A stretch of 64,000 nt of DNA from positions 1,116,001-1,180,000 of the forward strand of contig OY970376.1 in the NCBI GenBank assembly GCA_963718755.1, given 5' to 3'. Position 1 is the first letter of the stretch, and each line of letters starts with the position of its first letter. The translations under genes were made by a program, and so were the position numbers. Under the pieces are notes generated by a model that saw nothing but the letters and a program-made list of their open reading frames with translations, did not search any database and had not been told where the DNA came from. The stretch is from VRUE01 sp963718755 (lineage in GTDB: Bacteria; Actinomycetota; Thermoleophilia; Solirubrobacterales; 70-9). This document shows, in pieces, positions 35,375-43,884 of the stretch.

Positions 35375-36988
35375 CTACGGGTCGATCAGCACGCCGGGGT
35401 TCAGAATCGCGGCGGGGTCCAGCTCCGACTTGGCGGCCCGCAGGGCCGCGGCGAACGGGGCTGGTCGCTGGCGGTCGTACCAGGGGCGATGGTCGCGGCC
35501 GACGGCGTGATGGTGGGTGATCGTGCCGCCGCCCTCGATCACGGCCTCGGCGGCGGCTGACTTGATCTCATCCCACTGCTCGACCTCGCCGCCGCGCACG
35601 GCGGGGGCCATCACGGTGAAGTAGGGAGCCGGGCCATCCGGATAGACGTGGGTGAAGCGGCAGCTGATCCGGGGCGCGCCGGGTCCCTCGGCGGGGGCGT
35701 CGCAGACCTCGGCGACCTTCGCCCGAACCGCGTCCATCGCTGTCGCGTGGAACTCCTCGAAGCGGTCCCAGGTGATCGCCGTCTCGAAGGTCTCCGAGAG
35801 GACGCCGCAGGCGACGAAGGTGTCGCGCAGGTAGGGCGCAAGGAGGAAGGCGTTGCGCCAGGCGCCGACCGCGCCCGAATCGCCGCCATCGCCGCTGCCG
35901 CTTTCGCGCACCTCGCCCGGCGCGCCGCCGAGCTCGCGGGCGATCACCAGGGCCAGCTCCATCGGCGCGGCGACGGGATGGTGGGCGGACTCGAAGCCGA
36001 GCACCAGCAGACTCTTCTCTCCTGGCCCCGCCCCGGTCATCCCCGCCTCGAGCGCGTCGAGCAGCCGGCAGTTGCTCGGATAGAGCCCCGACTGCGAAAT
36101 CTCGCGCACGGCGCCCGCGGCGGTCAGGAAGTCGTCGAACTCGACCCCGCACGAGGCCTTGAACTCGGGCCGCGGCCGCACCCGCATCCAGGCCTCGCCG
36201 ATCACCCCGAGTATCCCCTCCGAGCCAATCAGCGCCCGGTCGGGCGAGGGGCCCGCTCCCGAGCCCGGCAACCGCCGGCTCTCCCAGAGGCCACGGGGGG
36301 TGATCGCCCGCACCGACTCGACCAGATCGTCGATGTGGGTGTAGAGGGTGGCGAAATGCCCACCGGCCCTGGTCGCGATCCAGCCGCCCAGGGTCGCGTA
36401 CTCGAAGGACTGGGGGAAGTGGCGCAGGGTCAACCCGTGCTCGCGCAACTGCTCCTCCAGCCCCGGCCCGGTGGCGCCTGCCTGGATTCGCGCCGCCATC
36501 GACTCCGCGTCGACCTCCAGAACCCGGTCCAACCGCCGCAGGTCGAGCGATACAAACGGCCGATCCCCAAGCCGGCCCTCCACCCCACCGACCACGCTGG
36601 TCCCGCCGCCAAAGGGGATCACAGCCGCCCCCTCGGCCTCGGCCCAGCTCAGCACCACCTCGATCTCGGACTCGTCCCGCGGCCGCGCCACCAGATCAGG
36701 CGGATTCTCAAATTCCCCCCGGAACCCCCGCACCACATCCCGGTAGGCCTTCCCCAGCGCCCGCGAAACCCGCTCGTACTTCTCATCCGTAAACAGATCC
36801 CCGAACCCAGCCGGCGCCTTCAACCGAGGCGCCCGCACCTCCACCGCATCAAGCGGCACAGCCGTCTCCGGCTCGCCCCCAAACCCAAGCCGCTCCCGAA
36901 TCCCAGCCGCAGCCTCCCTCAGCTCCTTCTCAGAGGGCGCCTGATCCTCATACCCCCATCCCCAATGCTTGAGCCGCCGCTCACCCAT
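35375..36988 (-). CDS. FAD-binding oxidase (alkyl-DHAP synthase/glycolate oxidase GlcD-like)
   Basis: A 537-residue flavoprotein of the VAO family. The FAD pyrophosphate loop IPFGGGTSVVGGVEG is near residue 147 and the second FAD site LGGWIATRAGGHFATLYTHI near residue 213. The C-terminal cap ends DPAAILNPGVL. The N-terminal 100 residues, including MGERRLKHWGWGYEDQ, match alkylglycerone-phosphate-synthase-like actinobacterial proteins. It may make ether lipids or oxidise a hydroxy acid; the sequence alone does not decide. An open frame extends 84 codons further upstream through a repeat element and is not used here. Confidence 0.86.
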   Translation of the reverse strand: MGERRLKHWGWGYEDQAPSEKELREAAAGIRERLGFGGEPETAVPLDAVEVRAPRLKAPAGFGDLFTDEKYERVSRALGKAYRDVVRGFRGEFENPPDLVARPRDESEIEVVLSWAEAEGAAVIPFGGGTSVVGGVEGRLGDRPFVSLDLRRLDRVLEVDAESMAARIQAGATGPGLEEQLREHGLTLRHFPQSFEYATLGGWIATRAGGHFATLYTHIDDLVESVRAITPRGLWESRRLPGSGAGPSPDRALIGSEGILGVIGEAWMRVRPRPEFKASCGVEFDDFLTAAGAVREISQSGLYPSNCRLLDALEAGMTGAGPGEKSLLVLGFESAHHPVAAPMELALVIARELGGAPGEVRESGSGDGGDSGAVGAWRNAFLLAPYLRDTFVACGVLSETFETAITWDRFEEFHATAMDAVRAKVAEVCDAPAEGPGAPRISCRFTHVYPDGPAPYFTVMAPAVRGGEVEQWDEIKSAAAEAVIEGGGTITHHHAVGRDHRPWYDRQRPAPFAAALRAAKSELDPAAILNPGVLIDP

Positions 36989-37134
36989 AGCCGCGAACAA
37001 TCGCAGGCCACGAAAGATGGAGCTTTGTATCCCCCATAGGGGCCACAACTGTCCATTCTGGGAGAGGAGGGGCGGGCGGGACGGGAGCCGCCGTCGCGCG
37101 GTAGCTCGCGACGGACGCCCCAGGCGCCCGCGTA

Positions 37135-37253
37135 GGAGGCCCTGGGGGTGTCCTACGGGGTGCGGCGTTAGTTTTTCGCCCGCCGGTCGACGAGAGAAGT
37201 AGGCAGCACGGGCGAAAAACCCAGCACCCCCGGAGGACACCCCCAGGGCCTCC
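37135..37253. repeat. Nested inverted-repeat element, copy 3
   Basis: Outer arms of 20 perfect pairs (37135-37154 with 37234-37253) extend inward by a few more pairs. Inner arms GTTTTTCGCCCG/CGGGCGAAAAAC (37171-37182 and 37209-37220) give 12 perfect pairs. The centre holds CGAGAG. A further small palindrome, CCGTCGCG/CGCGACGG, precedes it at about 37090-37114. It lies between two minus-strand genes. Confidence 0.86.
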
Positions 37254-37265
37254 CCACACCGCGAC

Positions 37266-39257
37266 CTACCAGTGAACGCCTTTCATCAAATGCGCAAACG
37301 CAACCGCCTCGGTGGTCGGCGCCAGATCCGGCGCCTCGTCGCCCTTCCCCTTGGCCGCCTGCGACTCCGGGAACAGTTTGTAGGCGGTATTGAGGATTTT
37401 GTCGCTGACAGTCGGCGCGACCGCGTAGAGCAGCTCGCCGAAGGTGCCCATCCGCGTCGCCACCTTCTTCGGCTTGGCGATCATCGCCCCGGCGATCATC
37501 TCGGCCGCCTCCTCAGGCGTGATCGCCGGGAACATGTCGTACATCCGCGTCGGCGCGATCATCGGCGTCCGCACGAGCGGCATGTAGATCGTCGTGATGT
37601 TGACCCCGTCGTCGAACACCTCAGAGGCGATCACCCGGCTGAAGGCATCCAGCGCCGCCTTCGAAGCGACATAGGCCGAGAAGCGCGGCGGATTGGTCTG
37701 GGCGCCGATCGAGCTGACGTTGATGATGTGGCCCGACTTGCGTGCCTGCATCGAGGGCAGCAGGGCGAGGATCAGCCGCAGGGCGCCGAAGTAGTTGATC
37801 TGCATCGTCCGCTCGTAGTCGTGGAAGCGGTCGTAAGAGAGCTTCACCGAACGCCGGATCGAGCGGCCCGCGTTGTTGACGAGGATGTCGACCTGGCCGT
37901 GGTAGGCGAGCACCTCCTCAGCCATCCGCTCAACGTCCTCCATGTCGGACATGTCGCAGCGGTGGATGTGGGCGACGCCGCCGGCTGTCTCGATCTCGGC
38001 TTTCGTCTCCTCGAGCTTGTCGATCGAGCGTGCGACCAGGAGCACGGTCGCGCCCGCGTCGGCTGCCTTGACCGCGGTCGCCTTGCCGATCCCCGAGGAG
38101 GCGCCAGTGATCAGCACCACCTTGCCCCGCACCGCTGCCGAGAGCGAGCGGTCCTTGAACAGGTCGGGGTCGAGGTTGCGCTCCCAGTAGTCCCAGACCC
38201 GGTCGGCGTAGCTCTCCAGCGGCGGCACCTCGATCCCCGAGCCCTCCAGCGCCGCCTCCGCCTCGGTCGAGTCGAAGTGGGTCGGGTAGTTGACGTAGCT
38301 GAGAACCCCCGCCGGAATGCCGACCTGATCCAGTGCCATCTTCGCCGCCCGCTTGGCCGGCGGGAAGACCCTCAGCCCGGTCCGGACCAGGCTCGTCGCC
38401 GGCTCGGTAATGCCGGAGTCGAGCTGCAAAGCTGCCTGCGGTGCATCCGCCGCATGGGCGAAGACATTGAGCACCTCGCCTGCGGTCTTCGGCTTGGGGT
38501 CGGTAAGGCTGAAGGCGCGCCCGTCGAGCCCCGGTTTGTGGGCGATGTGGTCGATCGCCGCGGATACGTAGTCGACCGGGACGATGTTGATCTCGCCGCC
38601 TTCGACTCCGACCGTTGGCAGCCAGGACGGCAGCACCCGCCGGGCCTGCTGCAGCAACTTGAACATGTAATAGGGGCCGTCGATCTTGTCGATCTCGCCG
38701 CTGCGCGAATCGCCGACGACGATTCCCGGCCTGTAGATGCGCCAGGGCCGGCGGCAGTCCTCGCGCACGACCCGCTCGGACTCGTGCTTGGTGCGGAAGT
38801 ACGGATGAGTGTCGAGGTCTTCGGCCTCCTCGAACATGTCCTCTGTCCAAGTGCCCTTGTAGAGGCCGGCGGCGGCGATAGAGCTGACCTGGTGGAAGCA
38901 GCCGGCCTCGACCGCCCCGGCAAGTTCCACAGCGTGCCTGGTCCCCTCGACGTTGGCCACCTCCTGCGCCTCCGCACCGGCCGCCATGTCGTAGATCGCC
39001 GCCAGGTGGAAGAAGTGGTCGACCTCGCCGCGCAGCGTCAGCAGGTCCTCCTCAGAGACACCAAGCCCGGGCTGCGAGAGATCGCCGGAGATCGGAACCA
39101 CCCGCGCCCCATCGGCTCCCCATGCGGTCCGCAGCTCCTCGAGCCGGCCCCGCGAACCGGCCCGGACCAAGGCGTAGATCGTCCCCTCGCGCTGCAACAG
39201 GCGGGCAACGAGGTTGCGCCCGATGAATCCCGTCGCGCCGGTGACGAAGTAGTTCAT
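37266..39257 (-). CDS. Two-domain SDR protein (extended SDR fused to classical SDR)
   Basis: A 663-residue fusion. The N-terminal half is an extended SDR/fatty-acyl-reductase-like domain with NYFVTGATGFIGRNLVARL at the start and the YFRTKHESE (YxxxK) active site near residue 150. The C-terminal half is a classical SDR with VLITGASSGIGKATA near residue 376 and YVASKAALDAF near residue 535. Each half has its own NAD(P)-binding glycine motif. Such fusions occur in mycobacteria and relatives and may reduce acyl-CoA or acyl-ACP and an aldehyde in turn, which is inference. The ATG at 39257 was chosen (TATGAA six bases upstream); GTG at 39272 is possible. Confidence 0.86.
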   Translation of the reverse strand: MNYFVTGATGFIGRNLVARLLQREGTIYALVRAGSRGRLEELRTAWGADGARVVPISGDLSQPGLGVSEEDLLTLRGEVDHFFHLAAIYDMAAGAEAQEVANVEGTRHAVELAGAVEAGCFHQVSSIAAAGLYKGTWTEDMFEEAEDLDTHPYFRTKHESERVVREDCRRPWRIYRPGIVVGDSRSGEIDKIDGPYYMFKLLQQARRVLPSWLPTVGVEGGEINIVPVDYVSAAIDHIAHKPGLDGRAFSLTDPKPKTAGEVLNVFAHAADAPQAALQLDSGITEPATSLVRTGLRVFPPAKRAAKMALDQVGIPAGVLSYVNYPTHFDSTEAEAALEGSGIEVPPLESYADRVWDYWERNLDPDLFKDRSLSAAVRGKVVLITGASSGIGKATAVKAADAGATVLLVARSIDKLEETKAEIETAGGVAHIHRCDMSDMEDVERMAEEVLAYHGQVDILVNNAGRSIRRSVKLSYDRFHDYERTMQINYFGALRLILALLPSMQARKSGHIINVSSIGAQTNPPRFSAYVASKAALDAFSRVIASEVFDDGVNITTIYMPLVRTPMIAPTRMYDMFPAITPEEAAEMIAGAMIAKPKKVATRMGTFGELLYAVAPTVSDKILNTAYKLFPESQAAKGKGDEAPDLAPTTEAVAFAHLMKGVHW

Positions 39258-39263
39258 CGCTCT

Positions 39264-39273
39264 TTCATACACT
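39264..39273. promoter_or_regulatory. Overlapping divergent -10 boxes
   Basis: TACACT (39268-39273, + strand) faces the 2-oxoglutarate dehydrogenase gene, ten bases before its ATG. TATGAA on the - strand (39264-39269) stands six bases before the SDR gene ATG. The two genes thus share one short promoter. Confidence 0.45.
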
Positions 39274-39283
39274 CAATCAACGA

Positions 39284-42200
39284 ATGGCGCAAACGGCGAC
39301 CGTCCAGATCCAGATGCCCGAGATGGGGGAGTCGGTCACCGAGGGCATCGTTCTCGAGTGGCACGTCGCGGAGGGCGACTTCGTCAACGAGGGCGACACG
39401 GTGGTCGAGGTCTCGACCGACAAGGTCGACGCCGAGGTGCCGGCGCCGGCCGACGGGGTCATCACCAAGCTTCTCGTGCAGGTTGACGATGAGGTGCCGG
39501 TTGGTGCTCCCCTTGCTGAGATGGAGCCGGGGGAGGGAAGCTCCGAGGGTTCGGGCCCATCAGCCGCGGGTCCTGTCGCAGAGGAGGGGGTGTCCGGACG
39601 TGCGCTGGGTTCCTCGCCGGGCGGCGACGCGGCTCTCGCTGAGCCGGCAGGGCGAGGAACGGGACGCCGCGCCCGTCCGGACACCCCCTCCTCCACGCCA
39701 CCCTCGGGTGAGGCGTCTGAGGGAACTTCCGGCGACAACGGCGCAGGCAATGGAGTGCGAGCGACCCCGGTTGCGCGGCGTGTAGCTGCGGAGAATGGCG
39801 TCGACCTTGCTTCAGTCGCTGGGAATGGGCCGGGGGGCAAGGTGACTAAGGACGATGTGCTTGCGGCTGCCGACGGGGGGAATGGCGCGGCTGCGCCTGT
39901 TGCCGGCGAGGCCAAGCCTTTGCGGGGGCCGGCCGCGATGCTGGCTCAGGCTATGGGTGAGAGCCGGGAGGTTCCTACGGCTACCTCCTTCCGGACGGTC
40001 GCGGTCGACACGCTCGATGCGAAACGCAAGGCGCTCAACGGTGAGCTCAAAGAGCGCGGGCTGAAGGTGTCGTTTACGCACCTGATCGCCTGGGCGATCG
40101 TACGCGCGGCCAAGGAGTGGCCGGTGATGGTGCGCACGTTCGAGGAACGCGACGGCAAGCCGTTCGCGATCGAGAACGGCCCGGTCAATCTCGGCATCGC
40201 TGTCGACATCGAGCGCAAGGACGGCTCGCGCAGCCTGATGGTGCCGGCGATCAAGGGTGCCGACGGGCTCGACTTCGCCGCCTTCCACTCCTACTACGAG
40301 GACCTGATCACCAAGACGCGCGAGAGCAAGCTCACCGCCGACGACTTCCAGGGCACCAACATCTCCCTGACCAACCCGGGTGGGATCGGCACCGTCGCCT
40401 CGGTACCGCGCCTGATGAAGGGTCAGAGCGCGATCATCGCCGCCGGTGCGATCGCCTACCCGCCGGAGTGGGCCCACGCCTCACCGGAACGGCTGCGTCA
40501 GCTCGGCGTCTCGAAAACGATGACGTTGACCTCCACCTACGACCACCGGGTGATCCAGGGAGCCGAGTCGGGCGCCTTCCTGCGCCGCATCGAACAGCTG
40601 CTCGAGGGCGAAGGCGACTTCTACGAGTCGGCCGCCGCCGATCTCGGCATCGACCCGGCCCCACTGGCCACCGCCCATCCCGCCTCCGCCTCGGCCCCGC
40701 CGCTCGGCGCCGCCCCGGCGCCAGCCACTCCAGGCACGCCGGACGAGGAACTGCTGAGAGCCGTCCAGGCCGCGACCTCGCTGCTCAAGGGCTACCGCAC
40801 CCACGGCCACCTCGCCGCCCGCCTCGACCCGCTCGGCAGAGAGCCGAAGGGCGATCCGGCAATCCAGCCCGAGAACCTCAACCTGACGCCGGAGCTGATG
40901 GCGCGCGTGCCGGCGTCGATCCTGCGCATCGGCGTCCCCGGCGAGAGTCTGCTCGATGTGCTGCCGCGGATGCGGGAGGCCTACTGCGGCACGATCGCCT
41001 ACCAGTTCGAGCATCTCTCCTCTCACCAGCAGCGGACCTGGCTGCGTGAGATGGTCGAGACCGGCGCCCACCGCCAGCCCCTCACCGAGGACGAGAAACG
41101 GCGCTTGCTCGGCCGCCTGATCGACGTCTTCGAGTTCGAGCGCTTCATCGAGAAAGCGTATTTGGGACAGAAGATCTTCTCGATCGAGGGCCTCGACGCG
41201 ATCGTGCCGATGCTCGATGAGCTGGCCACCCTCGCCGGCCGCTCCGGCGCCGAAGAGGTCGTCTACGGCATGGCGCACCGTGGGCGCCTAAGCGTCCTCA
41301 CCCACAACCTCGGCCGCTCGGTCGAGTCGATCCTGGCCGAGTTCGAGGGAGCGAAACAGATCGAGCAGGTGAAGGCTGTGGCGGCGATCCCCCATGGCGG
41401 CACCGGTGACGTCAAGTACCACTACGGCCACCAGGGAACCTACGAAAACAGCGAGGGCGAGAAGATCGCCGTCCGCCTCTACCCCAACCCCAGCCACCTC
41501 GAGTTCGTCGACCCGGTGGTCGAGGGCGGGACCCGTTTCCTCCAGTCGAAGATCGATGGGGCCACGCTCGAGCACAACTCGAAGTACGCAGTGCCCGTCC
41601 TCCTGCACGGCGACGCCGCCTTCCCGGGCCAGGGAGTGGTTGCCGAGACGCTCAACCTGCAGGCGCTGCGCGGCTACACCACCGGTGGCACGGTCCACAT
41701 CATCCAGGACAACCAGGTGGGCTTCACCACCGATCCCGAGGACGCCCGCTCCACGCCCTATGCCGCCGACATGGCGAAGGGCTTCAACGTCCCGATCGTC
41801 CACGTCAACGCCGACGACGTCGAGGCCTGCTCGGCGGCGATCCGGCTGGCGATGGCCTATCGCGAGCGCTGGAGCCGCGACATCGTCATCGACGTGATCG
41901 GCTATCGCCGTTACGGCCACAACGAGACCGACGAGCCCGCCTACACGCAACCGGCGATCGCGGCCAAGATCAAGGCCCATCCCCCGGTCTCCGAGATCTA
42001 CGCCAAGAAGCTGGTCGAGGAGGGGGCGATCGCGCCCGAGGACGTCGAGGGCGCGCGCACGAGGCGCCACGACGAGATGTCGGCGGCGCTCAAGGACCTG
42101 CGTAAGAAGATGGAGCTGGGCGAGTACGAAGACCCGACTGTGACCACCTCGAGCACCGGCGAACTCGACCGCAGCGCCAGCCCACCGGTTGAAACCGCCG

Positions 42201-43360
42201 TCTCGGAGGAAAGGCTGGGCGAGCTGAACGAGGCGCTGCTCGAGGTGCCGGAGAGCTTCACGATCCACCGCAAGCTGCGCAAGCCGCTCGGCAACCGCGG
42301 GGAGGCGCTGGGCGAGGGGGGGATCGAGTTCGGCCACGCCGAGGCGCTCGCCTTTGCCTCGCTGCTGACCGAGGGCGTCCACATCCGCCTCACCGGCCAG
42401 GACACCGAGCGTGGCACCTTCTCCCACCGCCACCTTGTCCTGCACGACGAGAAGACCGGCCTGCCCTACTGCCCGATGCAGAACCTCGCCGGCTCAACCG
42501 CCCCCTTCGAGCTCTACAACAGCCCGCTCTCGGAGATCGCCTGCCTCGGCTTCGAGTACGGCTACTCGGCGGCAACCCCAAACGCGCTGATCCTCTGGGA
42601 GGCGCAGTTCGGTGACTTCGCCAACGCCGGCCAGGTGATCATCGACAGCTTCATCGTCTCCGGCGAGGCCAAGTGGGGGCAGACCAGCCGCCTGACCCTG
42701 CTGCTGCCGCACGGCTACGAGGGCTCCGGTCCCGAGCATTCCAGCGCCCGCATCGAGCGCTTCCTGGCGATGGCGGCGGAGGGCAACATCCGCATCGCCA
42801 ACCCGAGCACCGCGGCGCAGTACTTCCACCTGCTGCGGCGCCAGGCACTGATCCGCAAGCCGCGGCCGCTGATCGTGTTCACGCCGAAGGGGCTGCTGCG
42901 GCTCGACCGGGCCTCCGCCACCGTCGATGAACTCAGCAAGGGCCAGTTCCACTTCATCCTCGACGACCCCTCCGTAGGCGAGCGGCGCGAGAAGGTCGAG
43001 CGGCTGGTCCTCTGCACCGGCAAGATCTTCTGGGACATCGACTCGAGCGAGCGACGCGCGGCGGCGGAGAACGTCGCGATCGCCCGGGTCGAGCTGCTCT
43101 ACCCCTTCGCCAAGGAACAACTGAGCCAGCTGATCGCCTCCTACTCCAACTTGAAGGAGATCGTCTGGACGCAGGAGGAGCCGCGCAACATGGGCGCCTG
43201 GAAGGTGATGTCGCGACGTCTTCCCGATCTACTGCCCGAGGGCGTTGAGCTCGGCTACGTCGGCCGCCCGACGCGGGCCAGTCCGGGCGAGGGCTACTCG
43301 GTGTCCCACGCCAGAGAGCAAGAACGGATCGTGCTCACCGCGCTGACTCCAGGCGCCTGA
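39284..43360 (+). CDS. kgd: Fused 2-oxoglutarate dehydrogenase E2-E1 (with lipoyl domain)
   Basis: A 1358-residue chain of the TCA-cycle step from 2-oxoglutarate to succinyl-CoA. Domains in order: lipoyl domain (1-80, lipoylated Lys probably K47 in STDKVDAEV); linker with an inserted repeat element (about 100-137); E3-binding domain (about 158-195); E2 acyltransferase (about 210-455), with DHRVIQGAES near 419 in place of the usual HxxxDG; and thiamine-diphosphate E1 (about 480-1358). E1 shows AHRGRLSVLTHNLGR near 665 and GDAAFPGQGVVAETLNL near 776. Mycobacterial Kgd lacks the lipoyl and E3-binding parts, so this is a fuller fusion. A DUF3817 gene overlaps the stop. Confidence 0.93.
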   Translation: MAQTATVQIQMPEMGESVTEGIVLEWHVAEGDFVNEGDTVVEVSTDKVDAEVPAPADGVITKLLVQVDDEVPVGAPLAEMEPGEGSSEGSGPSAAGPVAEEGVSGRALGSSPGGDAALAEPAGRGTGRRARPDTPSSTPPSGEASEGTSGDNGAGNGVRATPVARRVAAENGVDLASVAGNGPGGKVTKDDVLAAADGGNGAAAPVAGEAKPLRGPAAMLAQAMGESREVPTATSFRTVAVDTLDAKRKALNGELKERGLKVSFTHLIAWAIVRAAKEWPVMVRTFEERDGKPFAIENGPVNLGIAVDIERKDGSRSLMVPAIKGADGLDFAAFHSYYEDLITKTRESKLTADDFQGTNISLTNPGGIGTVASVPRLMKGQSAIIAAGAIAYPPEWAHASPERLRQLGVSKTMTLTSTYDHRVIQGAESGAFLRRIEQLLEGEGDFYESAAADLGIDPAPLATAHPASASAPPLGAAPAPATPGTPDEELLRAVQAATSLLKGYRTHGHLAARLDPLGREPKGDPAIQPENLNLTPELMARVPASILRIGVPGESLLDVLPRMREAYCGTIAYQFEHLSSHQQRTWLREMVETGAHRQPLTEDEKRRLLGRLIDVFEFERFIEKAYLGQKIFSIEGLDAIVPMLDELATLAGRSGAEEVVYGMAHRGRLSVLTHNLGRSVESILAEFEGAKQIEQVKAVAAIPHGGTGDVKYHYGHQGTYENSEGEKIAVRLYPNPSHLEFVDPVVEGGTRFLQSKIDGATLEHNSKYAVPVLLHGDAAFPGQGVVAETLNLQALRGYTTGGTVHIIQDNQVGFTTDPEDARSTPYAADMAKGFNVPIVHVNADDVEACSAAIRLAMAYRERWSRDIVIDVIGYRRYGHNETDEPAYTQPAIAAKIKAHPPVSEIYAKKLVEEGAIAPEDVEGARTRRHDEMSAALKDLRKKMELGEYEDPTVTTSSTGELDRSASPPVETAVSEERLGELNEALLEVPESFTIHRKLRKPLGNRGEALGEGGIEFGHAEALAFASLLTEGVHIRLTGQDTERGTFSHRHLVLHDEKTGLPYCPMQNLAGSTAPFELYNSPLSEIACLGFEYGYSAATPNALILWEAQFGDFANAGQVIIDSFIVSGEAKWGQTSRLTLLLPHGYEGSGPEHSSARIERFLAMAAEGNIRIANPSTAAQYFHLLRRQALIRKPRPLIVFTPKGLLRLDRASATVDELSKGQFHFILDDPSVGERREKVERLVLCTGKIFWDIDSSERRAAAENVAIARVELLYPFAKEQLSQLIASYSNLKEIVWTQEEPRNMGAWKVMSRRLPDLLPEGVELGYVGRPTRASPGEGYSVSHAREQERIVLTALTPGA
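39581..39693. repeat. Nested inverted-repeat element, copy 4, inside the coding region
   Basis: Outer arms GAGGAGGGGGTGTCCGGACG (39581-39600) and 39674-39693 pair perfectly. Inner arms GTTCCTCGCC/GGCGAGGAAC are at 39609-39618 and 39651-39660, and CTCTCG is in the centre. It has the same layout as the intergenic copies but the inner arm is changed from TTTTTCGC to TTCCTCGC. It is translated in frame within the lipoyl linker. Confidence 0.82.
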
Positions 43361-43689
43361 TGCGCAAGCCGGTTCCCGGGCGACTGTTCGTCTGGGTCAA
43401 GCGCATCTCCTGGGTCGAGCTGGTGGTCTTCGCCGGCCTGATCTTCTTCTGGCTGATGCCCGGCTTCGACACCGAGACGATGCTGTTCGGCTGGGCACAC
43501 GGGTTGGGCTTCATCGTGCTCTGCATCGTGATCTGGATCGCCTGCGTCAGGCGCGAGGCTCCCTACACTCTGCTCGCCGCGACCCTTACTCCGGTCGGGC
43601 CGGTTGGCAGTGTGATCGGAATCGAACTGATCGAGCGACGCGGCTGGGGCATCAGGGATTCTCCGCAAAAAGTCGTGGAATCCCCATAG
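43360..43689 (+). CDS. DUF3817 family integral membrane protein
   Basis: A 109-residue protein with three hydrophobic helices (about 15-35, 45-62, 68-92) and the conserved WAHGLGFIVL stretch near residue 46, typical of small actinobacterial DUF3817 membrane proteins. It starts within the stop of the 2-oxoglutarate dehydrogenase gene (TGATG), so it is co-expressed. Function unknown. Confidence 0.78.
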   Translation: MRKPVPGRLFVWVKRISWVELVVFAGLIFFWLMPGFDTETMLFGWAHGLGFIVLCIVIWIACVRREAPYTLLAATLTPVGPVGSVIGIELIERRGWGIRDSPQKVVESP

Positions 43690-43705
43690 ATTCGCTCAAG
43701 AAGCC

Positions 43706-43734
43706 TTGACCCCAGGGCTCGCAGGCGCTATAGC
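43706..43734 (+). promoter_or_regulatory. Strong sigma-70-type promoter
   Basis: TTGACC (43706-43711), a 17-base spacer and TATAGC (43729-43734). This is the best canonical promoter in the window. It points away from any protein gene on this strand and predicts a start near 43740-43741. Confidence 0.75.
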
Positions 43735-43740
43735 TAGACA

Positions 43741-43880
43741 GTGACTGTTCTTCTCGAACAGTCCCGTTCGAGAGAAACAGGCGCGTCGGCATCCCTCCCT
43801 GGCTACCGACGCATAGGTGCAGTGAGGGTCGCGCGGACCCCCTGCCTCCCGCGGCCCTCCTGCGCCGCCTTGCACTTTTG
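43741..43880 (+). ncRNA. Candidate structured small RNA with C-rich loops
   Basis: About 140 bases with no coding frame, just after a canonical promoter. The 5' part can form either GACTGTTC/GAACAGTC (43743-43750 with 43756-43763) or TCTCGAAC/GTTCGAGA (43752-43759 with 43766-43773); these exclude each other. GCGTCGG/CCGACGC (43783-43789 with 43806-43812) encloses a loop with CCCTCCC. GCAG..GGGTC/GACCC..CTGC (43819-43845) follows, and GCGGC/GCCGC (43851-43868) encloses CCTCC. GTGCA/TGCAC (43817, 43871) then closes the 3' end before TTTT. Two C-rich loops recall the actinobacterial 6C RNA, which pairs with purine-rich ribosome sites. It is convergent with aconitase. Confidence 0.6.
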
Positions 43881-43884
43881 AGGT

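Noticed and set aside
36989..37240. 84-codon upstream extension of the FAD oxidase frame
   Set aside because: It is encoded by the nested repeat element and its flank and has no similarity to the family N-terminus.
37272..39785. 837-codon open frame on the plus strand, antisense to the double SDR gene
   Set aside because: It mirrors a real gene; the long frame results from high GC at third codon positions. It is Arg/His/Asp-rich with no recognisable domain.
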